64,000 bases of DNA, from assembly GCA_028716385.1 (NCBI GenBank), contig JAQUPX010000003.1:62001-126000 (forward strand). Reading direction: 5' to 3'. Shown here in pieces: positions 38,714 to 46,820 of this stretch; within the stretch, counting starts at the first letter, position 1; each line of letters begins with the position of its first letter. Origin of the DNA: a bacterium. GTDB taxonomy: Bacteria; Hydrothermota; UBA3073; JACQXS01; JAQTXJ01. The translations under genes were made by a program, and so were the position numbers. Under the pieces are notes generated by a model that saw nothing but the letters and a program-made list of their open reading frames with translations, had not been told where the DNA came from and searched no databases.

Positions 38714-38916
38714 AAAGAGAAGTTTTGGAAAAGTTAAGTTTTTAGAAAATAGAAAATCGTTATTAGTGTCCTACGCTTCACCTCTGCCACCGCCAAGGGT
38801 CGCTTCGCTCCAGATAGAAAATCGTATATTAGGGTATTAGTATATTAGTTAATAGGAGAAGAGGAAGGACATAGAAAGAATAGCCTTGCTTTCCTTTTTA
38901 CTTAATTTTTGATTCT

Positions 38917-39237
38917 TTATTTCGGCAGAAGTATCTGTTTTTTCCCACCCTTTTTCTTATATTCTATAACTTTAGTTAAATTGTTCCTGAATTGCTCTGC
39001 TTCTTTCAAAGTCATCTTGCTTATAAAAGGCCAAAAAGCGTCTTCTTCTAATACTATTGTAAGCCTATCATCCTCGAAAAGTTTGCTGCCGTCTGCTCTC
39101 TTTTCCCCGGCATATTTCATTTGTCCTGTTTTCTTATTGCTGAGATATTTGCTTAGTATTTTTACTTTTGAATTTGGTAATTTTATTACACCGGTTTTAG
39201 GGATTTTATATTTACCGACATAAATTGTGTTTTCCAT
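38917..39237 (-). CDS. Hypothetical protein
   Basis: MENTIYVGKYKIPKTGVIKL... with SD AAAGGAGG; no recognisable family. Confidence 0.55.
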   Translation of the reverse strand: MENTIYVGKYKIPKTGVIKLPNSKVKILSKYLSNKKTGQMKYAGEKRADGSKLFEDDRLTIVLEEDAFWPFISKMTLKEAEQFRNNLTKVIEYKKKGGKKQILLPK

Positions 39238-39512
39238 TTTTCCTCCTTTATATGTCATTCTAAATACTAATGTTTTGTAGCCTCGGACAAGGGTCATTCA
39301 CCTCTAACACCCCAGCCATTATCTTTTTTTACTCCCCATTGATTTTTTCCCATATCGCGCATCCTTTTTTCCTCAAATGGGAATTTCCCCCTTTATTAAT
39401 TATTTAGATGTACGAAATCTTAAAAAGATTCAGAATATTGTGGTTGTTTTTGGGGACACTACAAAATTCGTTATTCGGATATTAGGGTATTCGTTAATAG
39501 GTAATTAACAAA

Positions 39513-39542
39513 GAGATTCTTCGCCTTCGTCTCAGAATGACA
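39513..39542. repeat. Dispersed repeat agattcttcgccttcgtctcagaatgaca
   Basis: Opposite orientation of the tgtcattctgaacgaag...agaatct element at about 49787-49864. Confidence 0.6.
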
Positions 39543-39593
39543 AATAAACAAACTTATTGACAATATAAGTTTTTGGATGTCTTTTATGCGGAT

Positions 39594-41159
39594 ATGGAAA
39601 CGGATTTTTTAGTTATCGGAAGTGGAATTGCGGGACTTGCTTTTGCCGTTGAATCCGCAGCTTACGGCAAAGTAACAATAATTACCAAGAAAGGTCGCAG
39701 CGAAGCAAATACTAACTACGCACAGGGTGGCATAGCCGCCGCTATTGACTCAAATGACTCTATAGAATATCATATAAAAGACACTCTGAATACCGGAGCA
39801 GGGCTTTGTAACGAAAAAGCAGTCAGGATAATGGTAACTGAGGCGCCTTCCATAATTAAAAGACTTTGTGAATTAGGCGTGGATTTTACTAAAGCAAAAA
39901 ACGGCAAATTAGATTTGGGTATGGAAGGCGGACACTCTATGCGCCGCATCGTCCACACAAAAGATGCAACAGGCGCACAAATCGAAAACTCACTGCTTCA
40001 TAATACAAGTTCCGAAGGCATAACTTTGCTTGAAGATTGGATTGCAATTGACCTTATATTAAAAGATGGAAAATGTATAGGCGTTTGGGCATTAGACGAA
40101 AAAAACAACAAAATATTTTCCATATTCTCGAAAATAATTTTAATAGCGACCGGCGGCGCAGGAAGCGTATACTTGCACACGACTAATCCTTCAATCGCCA
40201 CGGGAGACGGAATTTCAATGGGATATAGAGCAGGCGCAACAATCGCAAATATGGAATTCGTGCAGTTTCATCCTACAACTTTTTACGGAAAGAAAATAGG
40301 AGAAAGAGCCTTACTGTTATCCGAAGCTATACGAGGCGAAGGCGGAATACTAAAAACTTCTAAAGGTAATACTTTTATGGAAAAATATGATGCCAGAAAA
40401 GAATTGGCTTGCCGGGATATAGTAGCTCGCGCCATACATTTTGAACTTAAAAATACCGATACCGATTATGTGTTACTTGATGTAACCCATCTCGGCGAAA
40501 AATTCGTTAACAAATTTCCGAATATATATAATTCGTGTCTCTCTCTCGGGTTAGACCCGTTAAAAGAACCTATCCCCGTTGTTCCGGCGGCACATTACCT
40601 ATGCGGAGGCATTCTTACCGACCTTGATGGGAAAACAAATATTCCAAATCTGTATGTAGCAGGAGAATCCGCTTGCACAGGTGTTCACGGGGCAAACAGA
40701 CTAGCGTCAAACTCTCTTCTTGAGTCTATTGTTTTTGGTTTTCGCGCAGCAAAATCTGCAATAGGAGAAATCAAGAAAATTCACCTGGAAAATTCTACGT
40801 CAACATCTATAAAGAATAACCTTAATTCCTCAATTTGTGACAATAATATAATTAGCGAATACCTGTCCGATATTCGTTTCATAATGTGGGAAAAAGTTGG
40901 TATAGTCAGGAATACAAAAGATTTAGAAGATGCATTATCTAAAATATCTCAATATAAAATAGAAATAGACGCTTTATACGAGAAACACGCAATCTCATAT
41001 GCGCTTGTAGAACTTCGTAATGTCGTAAATACGGCTCTGCTTATTACAAAGTGCGCTATTATGCGAAAAGAGTCCAGAGGGCTTCATTATGTTCTTGACT
41101 ACTTAGCGAAAGATGATATTTTGTATAATCGTGACACAGTAATTAGTAATAATTCATAG
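39594..41159 (+). CDS. nadB: L-aspartate oxidase
   Basis: DFLVIGSGIAGLAFAVESA, NYAQGGIAAAID, MEGGHSMRRIVHTKDATG, LYVAGESACTGVHGANRLASNSLLE. In-frame ATG 39594 preferred to TTG 39573. Confidence 0.95.
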   Translation: METDFLVIGSGIAGLAFAVESAAYGKVTIITKKGRSEANTNYAQGGIAAAIDSNDSIEYHIKDTLNTGAGLCNEKAVRIMVTEAPSIIKRLCELGVDFTKAKNGKLDLGMEGGHSMRRIVHTKDATGAQIENSLLHNTSSEGITLLEDWIAIDLILKDGKCIGVWALDEKNNKIFSIFSKIILIATGGAGSVYLHTTNPSIATGDGISMGYRAGATIANMEFVQFHPTTFYGKKIGERALLLSEAIRGEGGILKTSKGNTFMEKYDARKELACRDIVARAIHFELKNTDTDYVLLDVTHLGEKFVNKFPNIYNSCLSLGLDPLKEPIPVVPAAHYLCGGILTDLDGKTNIPNLYVAGESACTGVHGANRLASNSLLESIVFGFRAAKSAIGEIKKIHLENSTSTSIKNNLNSSICDNNIISEYLSDIRFIMWEKVGIVRNTKDLEDALSKISQYKIEIDALYEKHAISYALVELRNVVNTALLITKCAIMRKESRGLHYVLDYLAKDDILYNRDTVISNNS

Positions 41160-41186
41160 TAACTATTAGTAACTAATGGAGAGAAG

Positions 41187-42200
41187 ATGAAAAAAGAAGA
41201 AATCATTCAAAAAGGAAACATTAAAAGAGAAGAAATCACTAAAAAAGAAGAAATTATTAAAAAGTTCCAGGGAAAACGTATTCTTGTAATCGGAGATATA
41301 ATGCTGGACAAATACGTGTGGGGCAGTGTAGAACGTATTTCACCCGAAGCTCCCGTTCCCGTACTAACCGTATCACGCGAAGTATATGTTCCGGGAGGAG
41401 CTGCTAACGTAGCCTGCAATATTAAATCTTTAAAAGGAACTTCCGTTATGGTTGGAATAATAGGAAATGATGAAGCAGGGGAAAAATTAAAATCTTCTCT
41501 GAAAGACAAAGGCGTAGATACTTCCGGTATTTTTGTCGATGATACCCGCCCGACTATAACCAAAATTCGTTTTGTTGCCGAAAAAAGAACCCAACAACTT
41601 ATAAGAATAGATTACGAATCACGCCATCTTATAAATGACAAATTACAAAAGAAAATAATTGAATTCGTGTCTTCCTGTGCTACAAAGTTTGATGCTATAC
41701 TATTTGAAGACTATGATAAAGGAATGCTTCAAACTAACTTAATCAAGAAGCTTCTCAACATTTTTAAGAATAAAATCATAACCGTTGACCCTAAGTTTGA
41801 TAACTTCTTTGCCTATGAAGGCGTAACTCTATTCAAACCCAACAAGTATGAACTTGAGCGTGCCATAGGCGAGAAAATCAATCCAAATAATATAGAATCC
41901 ATATGTAAAAAAGTCCGGAAACAATTGAACTGCAAGGCGGTATTACTTACGATGGGGAAAGAAGGGATGTTATTGGTAGATTCTGCCGGAGCATATAAAA
42001 TTCCTGCAAAAGTCCGTGAAGTTTATGATGAGACAGCCGCAGGAGATGCAGCTATCGCAGGAACGACTATTGCATTGGCAACGAATGCAAGCCTGATAGA
42101 ATCCGCCGGAATCGGTAATATCGTCGCAGGAATAGAAGTAAGTAAATTCGGAACGGTTCCTGTAACTTACGAAGAGCTACTGAAGGATATCAGAAATTAA
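41187..42200 (+). CDS. rfaE1: D-glycero-beta-D-manno-heptose-7-phosphate kinase
   Basis: ILVIGDIMLDKYVWGSVERISPEAPVPVL, PGGAANVACNI, LTMGKEGMLL, DETAAGDAAIAGT; no nucleotidyltransferase domain. Confidence 0.92.
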   Translation: MKKEEIIQKGNIKREEITKKEEIIKKFQGKRILVIGDIMLDKYVWGSVERISPEAPVPVLTVSREVYVPGGAANVACNIKSLKGTSVMVGIIGNDEAGEKLKSSLKDKGVDTSGIFVDDTRPTITKIRFVAEKRTQQLIRIDYESRHLINDKLQKKIIEFVSSCATKFDAILFEDYDKGMLQTNLIKKLLNIFKNKIITVDPKFDNFFAYEGVTLFKPNKYELERAIGEKINPNNIESICKKVRKQLNCKAVLLTMGKEGMLLVDSAGAYKIPAKVREVYDETAAGDAAIAGTTIALATNASLIESAGIGNIVAGIEVSKFGTVPVTYEELLKDIRN

Positions 42201-42232
42201 ATTTTTCTTCTTCGGTTAACTAACTTTTTTAT

Positions 42233-42261
42233 TTGACTTTATTATAAAGTTAGGTTATTCA
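42233..42261 (+). promoter_or_regulatory. Putative promoter of cutA
   Basis: TTGACT, 17-bp spacer, TATTCA; ATG only 9 nt after the -10. Confidence 0.5.
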
Positions 42262-42270
42262 ACCCTTTAA

Positions 42271-42594
42271 ATGATAGAAAAATATATTCAGGTAGTTACC
42301 ACTATTGACAATAAAAAAAAGGCAATGGAAATTACTAAAACCGTTGTATCAAAAAGACTATGCGCCTGCGCCCAGATTGTAGGTCCAATAATTAGTAACT
42401 ACCGGTGGAAAAATAAACTTACTACATCTAAAGAATGGTTATGTATTATGAAGACAAAAAAATCCCTTTATACGCAACTTGAAGCGGAAATTAAAAAACT
42501 TCATACTTATACCGTTCCTGAAATAATCGCGACTCCTATAATTGCAGGAAATAAAACTTATCTTGAGTGGATAGGGAAAGAAACAAAGAAATAA
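42271..42594 (+). CDS. cutA: CutA1-family divalent-cation tolerance protein
   Basis: VVTTIDNKKKAMEITKTVVSKRLCACAQIVGPIISNYRWKN, KTKKSLYTQLEAEIKKLHTYTVPEIIATPI. Confidence 0.95.
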   Translation: MIEKYIQVVTTIDNKKKAMEITKTVVSKRLCACAQIVGPIISNYRWKNKLTTSKEWLCIMKTKKSLYTQLEAEIKKLHTYTVPEIIATPIIAGNKTYLEWIGKETKK

Positions 42595-42610
42595 ACAAAT
42601 AAGAGAAATT

Positions 42611-42822
42611 GGACGCAGATGAACGCAGATGGGCAGGATAAAAAAAGAAAAATTGAGAGTTTAAAAAAACGGATAACAAAATACGGAAAGATTAACCCAG
42701 CAGAGCTGGATAGGTATCTCTAAGGATTTCGTCCAAGAGCTTCCTAAAAAGGATAAAACAAAAATGATAATTGCAGAAAAAAGGATTTTAAAAATCATGA
42801 TAATCTGCGTTTATCTGCGTCC
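42611..42822. repeat. 212-bp unit bounded by 20-bp inverted repeats (19/20), MITE-like
   Basis: ggacgcagatgaacgcagat (42611-42630) versus atctgcgtttatctgcgtcc (42803-42822). Confidence 0.7.
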
Positions 42823-42847
42823 TAAAAAGAAATTTAATGGATAAAAT

Positions 42848-44017
42848 ATGAAATATTGTATAGCTTTTATAACAATATTGATATTGGGACTTTCCGGCTG
42901 TATGCCTAAAGACCAAATCAAACCGGCAGAAAAACCGATATCCCCGGATGCCGTAATGAAAACAATAGATTCTCTTTCCCAAATAGGATTTGAGTTCAAA
43001 ATAGAATTCAAAAATCCGAATGTCGCCGGAACTTCAAAAGGAATTAGCTTAAACAATAAAACTCAGGTTAATATAACACGTAAACTCGGTGCAGAAAAAG
43101 AAAAAAACAAACTTATCGGCATAGATGAAACGGAATACAGTCAGGTAAAAGGAAAATGGCAAACAGACACAAGAACCTTTGATACACAGCCAATTGAATT
43201 ACTTAAAACTATATGCGGACAGAAAGATTTTAAACTAACAGAACAAAAAAATGGATTCTTTGTGTATAGTTTTACACCAAATTTATTGTTTATGGACCCT
43301 GCCTCTATGGATAAACCTGAAACGACACAGGGATTTATTTATATAGATAATAAAACTCTAATGCCTGTTAAAGTAATTGCAAAAACAGAAACCGCATCGT
43401 GGAGTATGACAGTAAAAAATATGGGAAAAAAGTTTTATATTCGCAGTCCGAAAACTAAGTTGTGGAGTTTAATAATAAATACAAATAAACCAAAAGAGGT
43501 AATTAATATTTTGAAAAAAAGACTAAACTTATATGGAGTTGAAACACTAAACAGCCAGACAACCGACAAAAGCATAATCTTCCAACTTTATTCCGAAAAC
43601 GAATTAACGGGAAAGTTATTTCAATCGGGAAAAACAGAGCTTTATATTGCAGAATACCCGAAGCAATCCATTTATGAATTGTCCTCTTCCGAGGAAAAAG
43701 ATATTTGTTTTGTAAATAATGACCCCACTAAACCTATTTTATTAAAAAATAAGATAGAAACTAAACTAACAGGTACTGAACTGGATTCCGAAGGTAAAAG
43801 TGATGGGCAGACAGGCATTAAACTTAAATTCAATACTAATTTGCCTGAAACGACTAAGATAGCAATATTATGTGATAAAGAGGTCGTTGGATTCGTTCCA
43901 CAGACGTGGGGCAAGGAGTTAGAAATAAAATGCAGTAAAGAAACATCATTAAATATAAAATTTCCCTTGCCAGATAGTTGTTTAATTGCTAAGGTAACAC
44001 AAAAGTCTTTAAAATAA
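42848..44017 (+). CDS. Lipoprotein, LolA-like N-terminus plus SecD periplasmic-domain-like C-terminus
   Basis: Lipobox ILGLSGC; C-term EVINILKKRLNLYGVETLNSQTTDKSIIFQL, KPILLKNKIETKLTGTELD, IKLKFN, AILCDKEVVGFVPQT. Confidence 0.6.
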   Translation: MKYCIAFITILILGLSGCMPKDQIKPAEKPISPDAVMKTIDSLSQIGFEFKIEFKNPNVAGTSKGISLNNKTQVNITRKLGAEKEKNKLIGIDETEYSQVKGKWQTDTRTFDTQPIELLKTICGQKDFKLTEQKNGFFVYSFTPNLLFMDPASMDKPETTQGFIYIDNKTLMPVKVIAKTETASWSMTVKNMGKKFYIRSPKTKLWSLIINTNKPKEVINILKKRLNLYGVETLNSQTTDKSIIFQLYSENELTGKLFQSGKTELYIAEYPKQSIYELSSSEEKDICFVNNDPTKPILLKNKIETKLTGTELDSEGKSDGQTGIKLKFNTNLPETTKIAILCDKEVVGFVPQTWGKELEIKCSKETSLNIKFPLPDSCLIAKVTQKSLK

Positions 44018-44027
44018 AAAAAGAAAG

Positions 44028-45470
44028 ATGAAATTTATTGCAATTTTTATAACATCGTTTTTATTTATAACCGATATAAAAGCTGATACTAAAGTATGGG
44101 CATGGGGAGCTAACGCGGATGGGCAGCTTGGAATGGGAGATACTACTGCCCGCTGGCAGCCTACCCAGATAAACCTCCTGACTAATATTACCGCAATTTC
44201 AGCAGGAGATGGACATTCCCTTGCCTTAAAGTCTGACAGCACTGTATGGGCTTGGGGAACAAACAGTGAAGGAGAACTTGGCATTGGAAGTAGTGATTTT
44301 ACCCCCCACTCCACACCTGTCCAAACTCTTAACCTAACTAATATTATTGCAATTTCCGCAGGAACTATGCATTCTCTTGCCTTAAAATCTGATAGCACTG
44401 TATGGGCTTGGGGAGATAACAGCTACGGAGAGATTGGAGACAATACTAATGGTAACAAACGCGACCAGCCTGTCCGGACAAACCTCCTGACTAATGTTAT
44501 TGCAATCGCAGCAGGAATGCAGTATTCACTTGCTTTAAAGTCCGATGACACTGTCTGGGCTTGGGGAAATAATGGTTGTGGAGAACTTGGAGATAATTCT
44601 ACTACTGACCGCGATCAGCCCGTCCAAACAAACATCCTAACCAATGTTATTGCAATCGCAGCAGGAGGAGCAACAACAGGGTATGGACATTCGCTTGCCT
44701 TAAAGTCTGACGGAACTGTCTGGGCTTGGGGATATAACGGCTACGGACAACTTGGAATTGGAGATACTACTGACCGCTGGCAGCCTGTTCAGATAACCAT
44801 CCTGACTAATGTTTCTGCAATCGCAGCAGGAATGTTACATTCACTTGCCTTAAAATCTGATAGCACCGTGTGGGCTTGGGGATGGAACGCCTTCGGAGAA
44901 CTTGGAGATAGTACCACTACTGACCGCTGGCAACCGGTCAGGACAAACATCCTGAATAATATTATTGCAATCTCAACAGGGTATGCCCATTCGCTTGCCT
45001 TAAAATCTGATAGTACTGTATGGGCTTGGGGATATAACTATGCAGGCGAACTTGGAGATAGCACTACTACTACGCGCATTCAGCCTGTCCGGACAAATAT
45101 CCTGACTAATGTTTCTGCAATTTCCACAGGAGCTATGCATTCACTTGCCTTAGCAAACGGGCCAACGGCAGTTGAGCTTGAGCCATCGAATACTATGAGC
45201 TATCTCAATATAATGCCTACAATTGCATCACATCAATTTAATATTGAATATAATATTCCAAAAGAGATTAAATTACCGGTAAGTTTGAGAATTTATGACC
45301 AACTTGGTAGAGTTATACGAACACTTTTTGATGGAACATTAACTTGCGGACAACATACTACAACCTGGGATGCTTGCGACGAATATGGCAAACCTGTCCC
45401 GCACGGTTCTTATTTTTGTATACTTAAAACAAATTATATAGAAAGAAAAAAGGTAATTGTAATAAAATAA
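44028..45470 (+). CDS. Secreted RCC1-repeat protein (7 repeats) with C-terminal sorting-like domain
   Basis: Seven VWAWGxNxxGxxG units with HSLALKSDSTVWAWG spacers; C-term SLRIYDQLGRVIRTLFDGTLTCGQHTTTWDACDEYGKPVPHGSYFCILKT. Confidence 0.9.
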   Translation: MKFIAIFITSFLFITDIKADTKVWAWGANADGQLGMGDTTARWQPTQINLLTNITAISAGDGHSLALKSDSTVWAWGTNSEGELGIGSSDFTPHSTPVQTLNLTNIIAISAGTMHSLALKSDSTVWAWGDNSYGEIGDNTNGNKRDQPVRTNLLTNVIAIAAGMQYSLALKSDDTVWAWGNNGCGELGDNSTTDRDQPVQTNILTNVIAIAAGGATTGYGHSLALKSDGTVWAWGYNGYGQLGIGDTTDRWQPVQITILTNVSAIAAGMLHSLALKSDSTVWAWGWNAFGELGDSTTTDRWQPVRTNILNNIIAISTGYAHSLALKSDSTVWAWGYNYAGELGDSTTTTRIQPVRTNILTNVSAISTGAMHSLALANGPTAVELEPSNTMSYLNIMPTIASHQFNIEYNIPKEIKLPVSLRIYDQLGRVIRTLFDGTLTCGQHTTTWDACDEYGKPVPHGSYFCILKTNYIERKKVIVIK

Positions 45471-45482
45471 TAAGGAGGAGAG

Positions 45483-46733
45483 ATGGGTAAAACATTAGCA
45501 GAAAAATTATTATCCGAAAAAAGCGGTACCGACGCAAAAGCAGGTAACCTCGTCATATCCAAAGTTGACGTTGCCGCTTTCCAGGATGGCACAGGTCCAC
45601 TTGCCATTAAAAAAATTCAAAGTATGGGATTGAAAAAGTTATTAGCTGACCGCGCAATCCTTTTTATAGACCACGCCGCACCGTCACCAAGAAAAGAGCT
45701 CTCAAATGACCATATCGTGATTAGAGAGTTCTGCAAAAATATGGGCGCAACACTCTCAGACGTAGGCGATGGCGTAATTCATCAAAGACTCATAGAATCA
45801 TTCGTTAACCCGGGAGACGTAGTAATCGGTTCGGATTCACATACCTGCACATCGGGCGCTCTCTGCGCTTTTGCAACGGGGATGGGTTCAACGGACGTAG
45901 GTTTGGGAATGGCGCTTGGAAGAACATGGTTTAAAGTCCCGGAAACCTTTAAAATAGAAGTAACCGGTAAATTCCAGAAAGGCGTTTATTCAAAAGACGT
46001 TATACTTTATCTTATAGGATTGATTGGGGCAGACGGCGCAACTTACAAAGCGCTTGAGTTCTGCGGTTCTGCGATAGAAGATATGAGTATGGATTCAAGG
46101 TTTGTTTTGTCAAATATGGCAGTAGAAGCAGGCGCAAAAGTAGGATTATGCGAATCGGATGAAAAAACAAAAGCGTGGCTTAAATTATACGGTAGGGAAG
46201 ACAAATACCGCGAAATCAAAGCCGACAAAGACGCAAAATACGAAAGAGTAATTAAAATAGATGCGAAAACCCTCGTTCCACAAATAGCATTCCCGCACAC
46301 AGTTGATAACACAAAAACAATCGATGAAGCCAAAGGGACAAAAATAGACCAGTTCGTCATCGGAACCTGCACCAACGGCAGGATGGAAGATTTGCATATA
46401 GCAGCAAAAATCTTAAAAGGCAAACATATCGCACCGTACAAAAGACTTATCATAGTTCCGGCATCGAGAGAAGGGTATTTATCCGCCATAAGAGAAGGAC
46501 TATTGGAGACTTTCGTCGAAGCGGGCGGAATAGTAATGGGACCGGGCTGTGGACCATGTGTAGGCGTTCACGAAGGAATTCTCGGGGATAATGAAAGTTG
46601 TCTCTCAACTGCAAATCGTAATTTCAAGGGCAGAATGGGCAACCCGGACGCTTTCGTTTATCTGGCTTCACCGGCGACAGTAGCTTATTCGGCATTACGA
46701 GGCGAAATCAGTGACCCAAGAGAAGTTGTGTAA
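45483..46733 (+). CDS. Second aconitase-family large subunit
   Basis: GDVVIGSDSHTCTSGALCAFATGMGSTDV, GTCTNGRMEDL, GPGCGPCVGVHEGIL; SD aaggagg. Confidence 0.88.
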   Translation: MGKTLAEKLLSEKSGTDAKAGNLVISKVDVAAFQDGTGPLAIKKIQSMGLKKLLADRAILFIDHAAPSPRKELSNDHIVIREFCKNMGATLSDVGDGVIHQRLIESFVNPGDVVIGSDSHTCTSGALCAFATGMGSTDVGLGMALGRTWFKVPETFKIEVTGKFQKGVYSKDVILYLIGLIGADGATYKALEFCGSAIEDMSMDSRFVLSNMAVEAGAKVGLCESDEKTKAWLKLYGREDKYREIKADKDAKYERVIKIDAKTLVPQIAFPHTVDNTKTIDEAKGTKIDQFVIGTCTNGRMEDLHIAAKILKGKHIAPYKRLIIVPASREGYLSAIREGLLETFVEAGGIVMGPGCGPCVGVHEGILGDNESCLSTANRNFKGRMGNPDAFVYLASPATVAYSALRGEISDPREVV

Positions 46734-46820
46734 ATAAAATTTTGCACTAAAAATAAAATATTTATACTTAAGTAATTTCCTTACTTTGGGTATTGATTTT
46801 TACATCTATAGATCAAACAA

